18,202 nt of DNA from contig JAPKMV010000007.1 of the NCBI GenBank assembly GCA_026645635.1, positions 1 through 18,202 on the forward strand, written 5' to 3'. Both the position numbers and the translations under genes were made by a program. Every line of letters begins with the position of its first letter. The first letter of the stretch is position 1. The DNA is from Caldilineaceae bacterium (GTDB lineage Bacteria; Chloroflexota; Anaerolineae; Caldilineales; Caldilineaceae). The notes under the pieces are model-generated. The model saw nothing but the letters and a program-made list of their open reading frames with translations, was not told where the DNA came from and made no database searches. Of the stretch, positions 7,034 through 14,286 are shown piece after piece.

Positions 7034-7792
7034 TCAAAACTCGGCCGGCTGGAAGCCCCTGGAATTGAGCACCTGCATCACGTCGTCGCCAAAGCCGAGA
7101 ACGACCAGCCCCAACTTTTCGCCCAGCCGCACGAGATTCTCGTCGACGTAGAGCGAGGCGATGGCGCCGATGATCTTCTTGTCGGCGTACTCCGGGAAGA
7201 AGCGCCGCATCTGCGGCAACCTGGCGCGGAATCGGCGCACGTCACTGACGCGCAGTTGGCTCTTGGTCTCGTTGAGCAGCAGATAGTCCCCGCAGGCAGC
7301 GATCACGTCGAACTCGGCGCTGTCGCCGGTGGCGGCGTCGGTCTTGCGCATCCGCACGGCCATTGCCTCGATGCGGTCTTCGGGGCAGCCAACGGTTTCG
7401 CGCAGGATACGGCCGATGCTGGGCGCAACCAGGTCTTCGGCCATCGTGCCCAGTTTGTTGGCGAGTTCCCCCCACTGCCGGCGCGAATCTACCCTGAAAC
7501 GCTCGGATTCATCTTTGAATTCGCGCATCTCGTCCTTGAAGTCACGCATTTCATCCTTGAACTCGCGCATCTCGTCCTTGAACTCGCGCATCTCCTCTTT
7601 GAACTCGCGCATCTCGTCCTTGAACTCGCTCATCTCATCCTTGAACTCGCGCATCTCGTCCTTGAACTCACGCATTTCCTCTTTGAACTCGGCGAGGCCG
7701 CGTGAGGTGCGATCGACCTGCGCGATCAGCTGAACCATGGCTTCTTCCAGGTTCGTCACTCTTACCTCCACGGGCATTGCACTCGGGAGCAT
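7034..7792 (-). CDS. Heptad-repeat coiled-coil protein with probable PD-(D/E)XK nuclease-like domain
   Basis: A 252-residue cytoplasmic protein. Residues 35-98 are nine near-identical heptads of EFKDEMR, a highly charged, regular coiled coil encoded by 21-nt DNA repeats (7499-7690). The C-terminal part (about 105-250) has AEFDVIAACGDYLLLNETKSQL, where D162 and E175-T-K177 fit a PD-(D/E)XK active site, after helix MAEDLVAPSIGRILRE. It resembles DUF3782-type proteins, a resemblance I make from memory. The ATG at 7792 is supported by AAAGGAG 6 nt upstream (7798-7804). It has its own promoter (7880-7908) and shares the copA terminator. A DNA cleaving or binding role is inferred; no partner genes are adjacent. 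The long coil may set oligomer state or a spacing between domains. Confidence 0.8.
   Translation of the reverse strand: MLPSAMPVEVRVTNLEEAMVQLIAQVDRTSRGLAEFKEEMREFKDEMREFKDEMSEFKDEMREFKEEMREFKDEMREFKDEMRDFKDEMREFKDESERFRVDSRRQWGELANKLGTMAEDLVAPSIGRILRETVGCPEDRIEAMAVRMRKTDAATGDSAEFDVIAACGDYLLLNETKSQLRVSDVRRFRARLPQMRRFFPEYADKKIIGAIASLYVDENLVRLGEKLGLVVLGFGDDVMQVLNSRGFQPAEF
7499..7690 (-). repeat. 21-nt tandem repeats coding heptads
   Basis: About nine copies of a 21-nt unit encode the heptad EFKDEMR. Copies differ mainly at synonymous or conservative sites (EFKEEMR, DFKDEMR, EFKDEMS). Such arrays readily change copy number by slippage or unequal exchange. Confidence 0.9.
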
Positions 7793-7879
7793 GCAATCTC
7801 CTTTCCTGGCCGGTTCGCTGCGCTGGCCGGGTTTCGACGCCGGTCACGTCAGCGCAGCAATTCGCCAGCAATGGCACCA

Positions 7880-7908
7880 AGTCTACCGGTAGAAGACGGC
7901 GTTGTCAA
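7880..7908 (-). promoter_or_regulatory. Sigma-70-type promoter of the coiled-coil nuclease-like gene
   Basis: On the minus strand TTGACA (7908-7903), a 17-nt spacer and TAGACT (7885-7880) form a near-consensus promoter. It lies just after the stop codon of the upstream solute-binding gene and about 80-90 nt before the ATG at 7792. Confidence 0.7.
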
Positions 7909-7910
7909 CC

Positions 7911-9056
7911 TCATTCCACTTGCTGGAATTCGCCGTCCACCACCTGGTAGATCCAGATCTTTGGCTCGCTCAGGTCGCCGTTTTGCTCGAAGCGCAGATC
8001 CTGGAGCAGCGTAGTGACGGCGTTGCTGCGCAGCGCATCTGCCACGCGCCCCGCGTCCAGCGAATCCGCCTTGCGCACGCCTTCGGCCAGCACTTGCAGC
8101 CCCACATAGCCGTTGACTGAGTAAGTGTCGGGGTTGCGGTATTCCACTGCCTGGTACGCTTCAAACCAGGCGGCATCGGCGACGCTGCGCGGGCTGGGCG
8201 CAAAGGCGCTGACATACATGCCTTCCGCCGTGCCGTTGGATTCATCGATTGTGGCGGCCAGAAATGCGCCGTCGCTGGCCAACATGGGCGCCGTCACCCC
8301 GGCTTCGACCAGTTCGGCGCGCAGATAGGGCGCCTCGATCTCGTAGCCGGCGTAGAAGAGTGCATCGAAATCTGTCGCCTTCAGTCGAGTGACTTCGTCG
8401 GCGTAGCGGCTCTGTCCCTCCGTCACCTGAAGCTGCACTGCGACCTCGGCGCCGCGCGACTGGAGTTCTGACACCAGGGCCGCCGCCAATCCCTGACCAT
8501 ATTCCGTGTCGTTGTGCACCACCGCGATGCGCTTTGCCTGCAACTTGTCGACCAGAAATTCAGCATCGACCCTGGCCTGCACGGCGTCGTTGGCATTCAC
8601 GCGGAAGAAGTTGCGGTAGCCTTGTTGGGTCAGGCTCTGTTCCGACGCTGTCGGTGTGATCACGAGCAGCGGCATGTCTTTGTACTCCTCCATGCCGGCC
8701 AATGTCTGCCCGCTGTTCAAGTGGCCGATCACGCCGATCACCTGGTCGCCCTGCGCTAACGCCGCGCGGATCGTCTCGATCTGCGCCACGGCCACGTCGC
8801 TGTCCGACTCGTCGTCCAGCGGGCGCACCACCACGCGATAGCCCAGCAGCCCGCCGCTGCGGTTGATCTGCTCGGCGGCCAGGCGCACGCCGCCCAATAC
8901 CGTCTGCCCGCCATTGGCCTGAAACCCGCTCAACGGTACGGCGACATAGACGACCACGTCCCCGCGCGTCGGTGCACTGGCCGCACCGCCGCCGCCACAG
9001 GCCGCCAACACCATCGCCGCCAACACCAGCATGATGATCCAAAATTGTCTGTTCAT
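7911..9056 (-). CDS. Leu/Ile/Val-binding-type periplasmic lipoprotein (orphan)
   Basis: A 381-residue lipoprotein of the type I periplasmic binding fold (Peripla_BP_6, LivJ-like). The signal MNRQFWIIMLVLAAMVLAAC has a lipobox LAAC with C20 for lipidation. The mature part shows VYVAVPLSGFQANGGQTVLGGVRLAAEQINRSGG, the usual first strand and helix, then VIGHLNSGQTLAGMEEY, ITPTASEQSLTQQGYRNFFRVNANDAVQA and FDALFYAGYEIEAPYLRAEL. Starts farther upstream are in frame, but only the ATG at 9056 gives a clean signal peptide. It follows the two-TM coiled-coil gene by 38 nt on the same strand. No LivHMGF permease or ATPase genes are near, so it may sense a ligand for the cluster rather than feed a transporter; that is inference. 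Confidence 0.88.
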   Translation of the reverse strand: MNRQFWIIMLVLAAMVLAACGGGGAASAPTRGDVVVYVAVPLSGFQANGGQTVLGGVRLAAEQINRSGGLLGYRVVVRPLDDESDSDVAVAQIETIRAALAQGDQVIGVIGHLNSGQTLAGMEEYKDMPLLVITPTASEQSLTQQGYRNFFRVNANDAVQARVDAEFLVDKLQAKRIAVVHNDTEYGQGLAAALVSELQSRGAEVAVQLQVTEGQSRYADEVTRLKATDFDALFYAGYEIEAPYLRAELVEAGVTAPMLASDGAFLAATIDESNGTAEGMYVSAFAPSPRSVADAAWFEAYQAVEYRNPDTYSVNGYVGLQVLAEGVRKADSLDAGRVADALRSNAVTTLLQDLRFEQNGDLSEPKIWIYQVVDGEFQQVE

Positions 9057-9094
9057 AGTGCAACACCGCGTGAAAAACCTGGAATCCACCATCG

Positions 9095-9928
9095 CTATGC
9101 GTCCTGGTATGTGTACACTTCGTTGATACTGCTCACGAGATCGCCCAGCCGCGCCACCTGCTCCTGAATATCCTGTTGCAAGCGCTCGGTGCGGCCGCTC
9201 TCGACGCTCTGCGCATCGATGAGTTGGATCTTGCTGTAGACCGTCGCCAGCGCAGTGAGGCTTTGCTCCAATTGCAGACTGGCCTGGGTCATGCGGTCGT
9301 CCAGGTCGCGCAGGGTCTGCCATTGCTGCCGCTTGCTGGCCAGCACCTGGTCGAGCTGCGCCTGCACAGTGGGATTGGACGCAACCTTGCGCTGCTCGGC
9401 CAGCCCGCCGATCTCCTGCGGCAGCGTGTCGCGCTGTTGTTTCAGCAGATCGTCGCGGCGATAACTGTCCAGGCGCAGCGCCAGGGCGTACATGTTGCTC
9501 ACCCAGTTGCTGAGTTGATTGGCCGTATCTTCGAGCCGCTCGCGGATCAGCGTGCGCTTCTGGTCGCGCACTTGCATCTCGATGCGCCGCTGATACTCCA
9601 GCGCCGTCTCCACATCCTTACGCAGCTCGCGGTCGCGGATGCGGCCGGGGTCGAACTGCTCCTGGAAGAGCCGCAGCACCACGCGTGCGTTCGAGTCGGC
9701 ATCGGTCAGGCTGGAGTAGATTATCGCGGCCAGCCCCGCTGCGCCCAGGATCAGCCAGCCGTAGCGCGGCCACCAGGGAAATGGCCGCGGGACAAGAAAG
9801 AAGAGCACCAAGGTCAGTGCGATCACCAGCGCGCTCTCCCAACGGAAGAACGCATACTGGAAGATCGCGCTCTGGGCGCGCTTCTGGATGTCGGTGCGGA
9901 TCGTCGTCATGTCAGGTTCTGCCGTCAC
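9095..9928 (-). CDS. Two-TM membrane protein with long coiled coil, unknown function
   Basis: A 277-residue protein not recognised as a named family. Two adjacent membrane helices lie at about residues 31-48 (SALVIALTLVLFFLVPRP) and 56-72 (YGWLILGAAGLAAIIYS), followed by a long charged helical region to the end (EQFDPGRIRDRELRKDVETALEYQRRIEMQVRDQKRTLIRERLED..., QLDQVLASKRQQWQTLRDL...), probably coiled coil on the cytoplasmic side. The GTG at 9928 is the chosen start because AAGGA overlaps the stop of the upstream VWA gene; an ATG at 9910 is an alternative. With 15 nt between it and the VWA gene it is surely co-transcribed. Position suggests a membrane adaptor linking the outside VWA/binding proteins to the inside; this is inference. 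Confidence 0.72.
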   Translation of the reverse strand: MTAEPDMTTIRTDIQKRAQSAIFQYAFFRWESALVIALTLVLFFLVPRPFPWWPRYGWLILGAAGLAAIIYSSLTDADSNARVVLRLFQEQFDPGRIRDRELRKDVETALEYQRRIEMQVRDQKRTLIRERLEDTANQLSNWVSNMYALALRLDSYRRDDLLKQQRDTLPQEIGGLAEQRKVASNPTVQAQLDQVLASKRQQWQTLRDLDDRMTQASLQLEQSLTALATVYSKIQLIDAQSVESGRTERLQQDIQEQVARLGDLVSSINEVYTYQDA

Positions 9929-9943
9929 GATGGCTGACCGTCC

Positions 9944-11713
9944 TTAGAAGTAAGTCGAGATGATGCGATAGAGTTCGGCGATGTCGGTCTCGTCGGCGCG
10001 ACGGAACTGACCGCCGCCCAACTGCGCCAGCGCCGCCAGCACATTTTCGTCGGCGTCCTCGCCGAAGCCGATGGTGAAGACCACCGGTGGCGTCGGCGCT
10101 GACCGCAGCAGCCGCTGTATCTCGGTCAGGCTGCGGAAGCTCTCATTCTCCTGACCGTCGGTCATCACGACGATGGCGTTGATGGCCTCGCTGTCATCTT
10201 CGTTCAACAACAGTTCGATGGCATCGTAGGTGGCGTCCAGCAGCGCGGTGCCGCCCTCGGCCTGCATGTTGCCGATGCGCGTCAGCAGCGCCTGCCGGTT
10301 GCCTTCGTCCATTGCCGTCAACGGCACAAGATCCTTGGTGCCGCTGGCAAACTCTACAATGCCGACGCGGTCGCGGTCGCCGCGGATCTGCTCGACAAAT
10401 GCAGCCAGCGCCTCGCGCGTGCGGTCGATCTTCGTCCCTTCCATGCTGCCGCTGGTGTCCACGACCAGGTAAACATTGGTGGGCCGCTTGGTGTAATACC
10501 AGAAATTCTGCACCACATCCACCACCGCGGGCGACGGCATCTGCAGCGTCGTCTGCGGCTCGCGCCAATCGACGGCAGCCGTGCCGCTGAAGGGGCTGCC
10601 GGCTGCATCGAGCGCGATGCCGAGATCGGCCGGGCGGTAGCCGGCGGCCAGCAGCTTCTGCTGCGCCGCGGGCGAGCTGAGAAAAGCCGCCAACGCCTGA
10701 TAGGTCAACCGCTGGTTGTCGGTGACCGGAAACTCGCCCTCACGCCCGCCCAGCTCCAGCAAAGCCAGCGGATGGTCGGTCCACAGCGTGCCTTCCGCCG
10801 GGTAAATCGCCACGAGCGGGTCGCCGCGCCGGTTCTGGTTCCAGTCGATGACCACCCGCTCCTGCGCGACAAACGCGTCGAGGAAGTTGCGCCCCTCCTC
10901 CGCCAGCCGGTCGACGATCACCTCTTCGCCCTCGCCGTAGAAGCGCACCGTCGCCTCGACCGCCCGCACGTAGTCGAGTGTCGCCTGGTCGGTGGCCGCC
11001 TCCTCAGTGAGACCGCGCGTCAACCCGGCGCCGGCGTAGAATTCAGCCAGCGTCGCCAGCAGCCCGGCGGCGCTGTTGGTGCTGGGGTGGTTCCACTTGA
11101 AATTCTCGTCGCGCGTGGCCTGGCGTTGAATGTCCTCCCAGCCGATCGGCCGGTCGGGCCAACCCAGTTCGCGCGCCACCGACTCCCAGGCTGCAATCAC
11201 GATCGGGCTGACGGCGTAGCGCGTCTGTTCGCTCACCCGCCGTTGGCCGATGGGGATCTGGCTCTCTGTCTGCCCGCCGCTCTGCGCCAGCCAACTCTGC
11301 TCCAGACGATCCAGCCAGAGGCTGCTGTCGGGCGACATGGCCTGAAACGGCGGGTTGTCCAGCGCCGCGGCGACCATGCGCTCCGGCTCGGCCACCGTCG
11401 CCGCCACGCGCATCGTCTGGCCGTCGGGCGTCTGCTGATTCTGCGCGTTGAATTCATTAGCCAATTCCGCAAAGACCGGCGCCATCACCGGCGACACGGC
11501 CACGGTCAGTTCGGCTGAATCGGGCGACCAGGCTGGCGTGTCGGCTTCGCTGGCTGGATCGACATCGGTTGCCTGATTGAAGAACCACACGCCGCCGCCC
11601 ACGAAGAGGGCGCCACAGAACATGGTTGCGGCGATCGCCACGACGATCAGCACGGTAAGATTGGAGTTGCGCCGCCGCGCGCTGGCGCTGGTTGGCGGTC
11701 TCTGCTTGCTCAT
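9944..11713 (-). CDS. Substrate-binding domain fused to von Willebrand factor A domain
   Basis: A 589-residue membrane-anchored extracytoplasmic protein. One N-terminal transmembrane helix (about 19-45, VLIVVAIAATMFCGALFVGGGVWFF) follows a basic tail. Residues about 65-400 form an ABC-type solute-binding domain (LTVAVSPVMAPVFAELANEFN; FLSSPAAQQKLLAAGYRPADLG). Residues about 413-589 are a VWA domain with a complete MIDAS: DTSGS (D419, S421, S423), T489 in GGTALLDAT and D519 in MTDG. VWA domains bind protein ligands through the metal at MIDAS. GGAGGA stands 4 nt before the ATG, and 12 nt separate it from the upstream binding-protein gene, so they share an operon. The binding domain looks paralogous to that neighbour. 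The function is unknown; ligand-responsive adhesion or assembly is a guess. Confidence 0.88.
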   Translation of the reverse strand: MSKQRPPTSASARRRNSNLTVLIVVAIAATMFCGALFVGGGVWFFNQATDVDPASEADTPAWSPDSAELTVAVSPVMAPVFAELANEFNAQNQQTPDGQTMRVAATVAEPERMVAAALDNPPFQAMSPDSSLWLDRLEQSWLAQSGGQTESQIPIGQRRVSEQTRYAVSPIVIAAWESVARELGWPDRPIGWEDIQRQATRDENFKWNHPSTNSAAGLLATLAEFYAGAGLTRGLTEEAATDQATLDYVRAVEATVRFYGEGEEVIVDRLAEEGRNFLDAFVAQERVVIDWNQNRRGDPLVAIYPAEGTLWTDHPLALLELGGREGEFPVTDNQRLTYQALAAFLSSPAAQQKLLAAGYRPADLGIALDAAGSPFSGTAAVDWREPQTTLQMPSPAVVDVVQNFWYYTKRPTNVYLVVDTSGSMEGTKIDRTREALAAFVEQIRGDRDRVGIVEFASGTKDLVPLTAMDEGNRQALLTRIGNMQAEGGTALLDATYDAIELLLNEDDSEAINAIVVMTDGQENESFRSLTEIQRLLRSAPTPPVVFTIGFGEDADENVLAALAQLGGGQFRRADETDIAELYRIISTYF

Positions 11714-11725
11714 CGCATCCTCCGC

Positions 11726-12982
11726 CTACTGCGCCACATTCAATTCGAACCAGCGCAGCAGCGCCAGCAGCACATCGCGATCCGGGCTGCGCATGGCCGA
11801 GGTGCGCGGCACGACTTCCTGCACGCCCTGGTCAGCCCAACGCGTGAAGAGGCTGTCCTCCGCCGCATCGACCGGCACGTCCGGGTTCGCAGGCCGCAGG
11901 CCATAGGCCAGCGCCTGCTGCTGCTGCTCCGGGCTGAGCAGGAAACGCTGGAACTCCAGCGCTGCGTTTTTCTGCAGCGCCGTGGTCTCCGGGCCAACCC
12001 AGACTGCAAAGGGGAAGTCGAACCAGGTGACATATTCCGGGTAATAGAGCTGCAGCGGGTCTTCCCAGCGGTTGAGGATGCCCTGCATATTTTGCAGGAG
12101 ATCGCTTTCCAGCAACTGGCCGCCGTCGCCGACGCTGTAGCCAAAGAGCGCAAAGTCCTCGGCCGTGTACGCGCTGCTGCTGCTGAAGTCGGTCACCGCG
12201 CCCATCAACTCTTTCAGCCATTTCTGAAACTCCGGGTTGGTGACATCTTCGACGCTGATGTCGGTGCGGCCATAGAACTCGCCGGCCATGGCGATCATGG
12301 CCGCCAGCCCGCCGACGTTGCGGCTTGGATTGGGGACGACCAGCTTGAAGAAACCCCAGGCGGGCAGACCGCCTAACTCCGGCCAACCGCCGCTTGCGGT
12401 GGCAGCGTCATGGATCGCCGACCAGTCGATGGCGCCAAATCTTTCCTCCAACACCTCGGCGCGAGTGTTGTAGAGACCCCAAGCAAAGAGGCTGATGGCG
12501 ATGGGCCGCGCCCGGTATTCGCCGTCGGTGAGGAAGACATCGCGGCCCAGCCGCTCCTTGTAGGCGGCGTTGGCCAATTCCACCAGATAGCGGCTGTCGG
12601 GTATCCAGGCCGTCGGGAAGGTGGCCAGGCGCGCCTGTTCGGCCTCTGTCAGGTCCTCCGGGCGGACGTCCGGCGGCAGCGCGCCGAACTCGTCGCGGTC
12701 ATAGCGGCCGAGCGCGGTCAGCCCATCGGCGGCGACGACTTCCACCTCGATCGGCACGCCATCGACACTAAAATCGCCGGCATTGAATTCCTGCGCTGCG
12801 CTGCGCACCCAAGGTTCCACCGGCAGCGCCGTCAGAATGCGAATCTTGACGGCTTCCGGGCGATCTACGGTCAAGCCGCTGTCCACAGGCGCGCCGCTGC
12901 GGTTGGCCCACAGCAGGCCGGCCCCCACTATGACGAGCGCCACAACGACGATGGCGACAAAGATCAAACGTGTTCGGTTCAT
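11726..12982 (-). CDS. Membrane-anchored extracellular solute-binding protein
   Basis: A 418-residue protein with an N-terminal transmembrane anchor (about 5-26, RLIFVAIVVVALVIVGAGLLWA) and no lipobox. The rest is a solute-binding domain of the extracellular family-1 style: KIRILTALPVEPWVRSAAQEFN at the start, DFPFAVWVGPETTALQKNAALEFQRFLLSPEQQQQALAYGLRPANPDVP toward the end. Its C-terminal third aligns by eye with the binding domain of the adjacent VWA fusion, and it ends just where the VWA domain begins in that protein. It is separated from the PspA-like gene by a 150-nt gap and from the VWA gene by 12 nt. No permease or ATPase genes are present nearby, so transport is doubtful. The ribosome site before the ATG is weak. 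Confidence 0.83.
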   Translation of the reverse strand: MNRTRLIFVAIVVVALVIVGAGLLWANRSGAPVDSGLTVDRPEAVKIRILTALPVEPWVRSAAQEFNAGDFSVDGVPIEVEVVAADGLTALGRYDRDEFGALPPDVRPEDLTEAEQARLATFPTAWIPDSRYLVELANAAYKERLGRDVFLTDGEYRARPIAISLFAWGLYNTRAEVLEERFGAIDWSAIHDAATASGGWPELGGLPAWGFFKLVVPNPSRNVGGLAAMIAMAGEFYGRTDISVEDVTNPEFQKWLKELMGAVTDFSSSSAYTAEDFALFGYSVGDGGQLLESDLLQNMQGILNRWEDPLQLYYPEYVTWFDFPFAVWVGPETTALQKNAALEFQRFLLSPEQQQQALAYGLRPANPDVPVDAAEDSLFTRWADQGVQEVVPRTSAMRSPDRDVLLALLRWFELNVAQ

Positions 12983-13016
12983 TGGCTTTTTCGTTGGTGC
13001 TTACATGACATTGATA

Positions 13017-13052
13017 AACGCAAAGACGCAATGGTGCAGAGATGCAAAGACG
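13017..13052. repeat. Degenerate ACGCAAAG-type repeat remnant
   Basis: Roughly four 8-nt units (ACGCAAAG, ATGCAGAG, ATGCAAAG) stand in the gap between the PspA-like gene and the solute-binding gene. They belong to the same family as 4167-4340, 14028-14180 and 17012-17073, but no inverted partner arm is seen. Confidence 0.65.
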
Positions 13053-13074
13053 TCTTCCGAGACTGACTTCATGT

Positions 13075-13114
13075 GGACGCGCACGGGCATGACAAGTCGC
13101 GCCCGTGCGCGTCC
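13075..13114. terminator. Perfect 14-bp hairpin between the PspA-like and solute-binding genes
   Basis: GGACGCGCACGGGC (13075-13088) and its exact complement (13101-13114) flank a 12-nt loop. It lies 18 nt downstream of the PspA-like stop on the minus strand. No T-run follows on that strand, so it may end, stabilise or partially stop the PspA message; a REP-like role is also possible. Confidence 0.6.
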
Positions 13115-13132
13115 GCTGCTGCTGGCAGCCAG

Positions 13133-13810
13133 TTAGTTGATGCCGAGTTTCTTCTTGCGGTCGGCCAACTGCTGGTCGAGCATCGAGCGCTCGAGCACCT
13201 GGTCCATCTGCTCGTCCAGGCTGGCGGCGCGCAGTTCGCTGGCGGCCGACGCCTTGTCCAGGCGGGCGTAGATGCTGGTGGCGATGCGGCTGACATCGGT
13301 GTCGCCGACGCCCATCAGGTCATCCAGGCTCTTCATGGCCTTGACCGTCACTTCCTTGCTCTTGGCCAGTTCGAGCAGCGCCTGCAGTTCCTCGCGCTCC
13401 TGCTTCATGGTCGCCAGTCGCGCTTCGAGCTTGACCTTGGCGCCCAACAGCGCCTTGAACTCGGTCTCCTGGCGCTCCACCTGCGTCTGATAGGTTTCGA
13501 TCATGCGCACGGTGCTGTTGAGTTTGCTCTGTGCGGCCACGGCGGCGCTGTCGTTGCCTTCGGTGAGGAACGCATCGATCGCACGATCCAGCTCTTGCTG
13601 CTTGTGTTGATACTCGATCAGCTTGCGCTGCAACCCCTTGACCTCGCCACCCACGGTGGACGCCGCGTCTTCCAGGTCGGCAAGGTTGTCTTCCACCTGG
13701 CGCACATACTGGTCGATAACCGCCAGGCTGTTCGACTTCAACGCCTCGTCCACGAGATAGTGGAGATTGGCGGAGATCAACGTCGAGACTTTTTCCATGA
13801 GAGATGCCAT
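13133..13810 (-). CDS. PspA/IM30 (Vipp1)-family membrane-stress protein
   Basis: A 225-residue protein of the PspA/IM30 family, which coats and stabilises the inner leaflet of a stressed membrane as helical oligomers (ESCRT-III relatives). The start MASLMEKVSTLISANLHYLVDEALKS is the family's N-terminal amphipathic helix and first hairpin, and the middle (QYVRQVEDNLADLEDAASTVGGEVKGLQRKLIEYQHKQQELDRAIDAFLTEGND, about 30-85) is the long charged coiled coil. I chose ATG 13810 over the frame-open upstream codons because TAGGAGGA stands 8 nt before it. It is the first gene of the minus-strand cluster with the binding/VWA proteins, though a 150-nt gap with a hairpin follows. A TATAAT box at 13940-13945 on this strand may drive it. 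Family identity is firm; the stimulus is unknown. Confidence 0.87.
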   Translation of the reverse strand: MASLMEKVSTLISANLHYLVDEALKSNSLAVIDQYVRQVEDNLADLEDAASTVGGEVKGLQRKLIEYQHKQQELDRAIDAFLTEGNDSAAVAAQSKLNSTVRMIETYQTQVERQETEFKALLGAKVKLEARLATMKQEREELQALLELAKSKEVTVKAMKSLDDLMGVGDTDVSRIATSIYARLDKASAASELRAASLDEQMDQVLERSMLDQQLADRKKKLGIN

Positions 13811-13939
13811 TTTGAAGTTCCTCCTAATAGTGTCAGGTAATTCGCTACACGCTCTGTTCCGGTGCAACTACAACCATGTGGATGCACGGTTGCTGCCCAG
13901 ATAGTCACTACGTATCTTCGGGCGTCTGGTTGCGCAAGC

Positions 13940-13945
13940 ATTATA
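13940..13945 (-). promoter_or_regulatory. Candidate -10 box of the PspA-like gene
   Basis: A perfect TATAAT on the minus strand, 130 nt before the PspA-like start. No good -35 box is seen 16-18 nt upstream. The leader contains an 8-bp hairpin (13871-13878 with 13885-13892, one G-U pair). Confidence 0.45.
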
Positions 13946-14027
13946 CCGCACTCTGTCCGCACTTTGCGAGTCATGGCTGACAGTTTGCCGCTGGCGGGCT
14001 GACGCTGCGTCAGCCAGAACCGCTCTG

Positions 14028-14180
14028 AGAGTCTGTTTGTAAAGCCAACCACTTCAACGCGGGGGCGCAGAGATGCAGAGAAACGCAGAGAAACTGCCAC
14101 AGAATCGCACCCAGTTTCTTCTCCGCGAACCTCCGCGACTCCGCGTCTCCGCGTCAAACGGATATGTACAAACAGTTTCT
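14028..14180. repeat. MITE-like element with terminal inverted repeats and ACGCAGAG arms
   Basis: The termini are AGAGTCTGTTTGTA (14028-14041) and TACAAACAGTTTCT (14167-14180), inverted with 12 of 14 matches. Inside, the left arm has 8-nt units (GCGCAGAGATGCAGAGAAACG) and the right arm the complementary GACTCCGCGTCTCCGCGTC type. The element is 153 bp with no ORF. It fills part of the 476-nt gap between the PspA-like gene and the amidase. The rest of the gap holds the PspA promoter region, a 7-bp hairpin (13997-14015) and the amidase -10 box. Confidence 0.82.
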
Positions 14181-14237
14181 GAGGCCGGCTGGCGCCGATA
14201 CTGCCATCGGGTGCTGGCTGCGCTCGCCAAAGCAGCG

Positions 14238-14243
14238 TATAAT
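14238..14243 (+). promoter_or_regulatory. Candidate -10 box of the amidase gene
   Basis: A perfect TATAAT 43 nt before the amidase ATG. The -35 region (TGGCTG, 17 nt upstream) is poor. Transcription would begin near 14250. Confidence 0.5.
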
Positions 14244-14286
14244 GGCGGCAGGTCACTTGCCAAACACCTGCTGCGAAGGAGTCGCT

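Noticed and set aside
7499..7690. Regular 21-nt repeats that could suggest a CRISPR array
   Set aside because: The units are contiguous with no spacers and translate as coiled-coil heptads in frame; no cas gene is near.
7019..7705. A plus-strand frame with repeated LVLELAH units
   Set aside because: It is the antisense reading of the heptad array. The minus-strand gene has a promoter, a strong ribosome site and a nuclease-like domain.
9057..9323. An upstream extension of the LivJ-type protein
   Set aside because: The frame is open, but the extra residues overlap the preceding gene and have no homology-like features. The lipoprotein signal begins cleanly at 9056.
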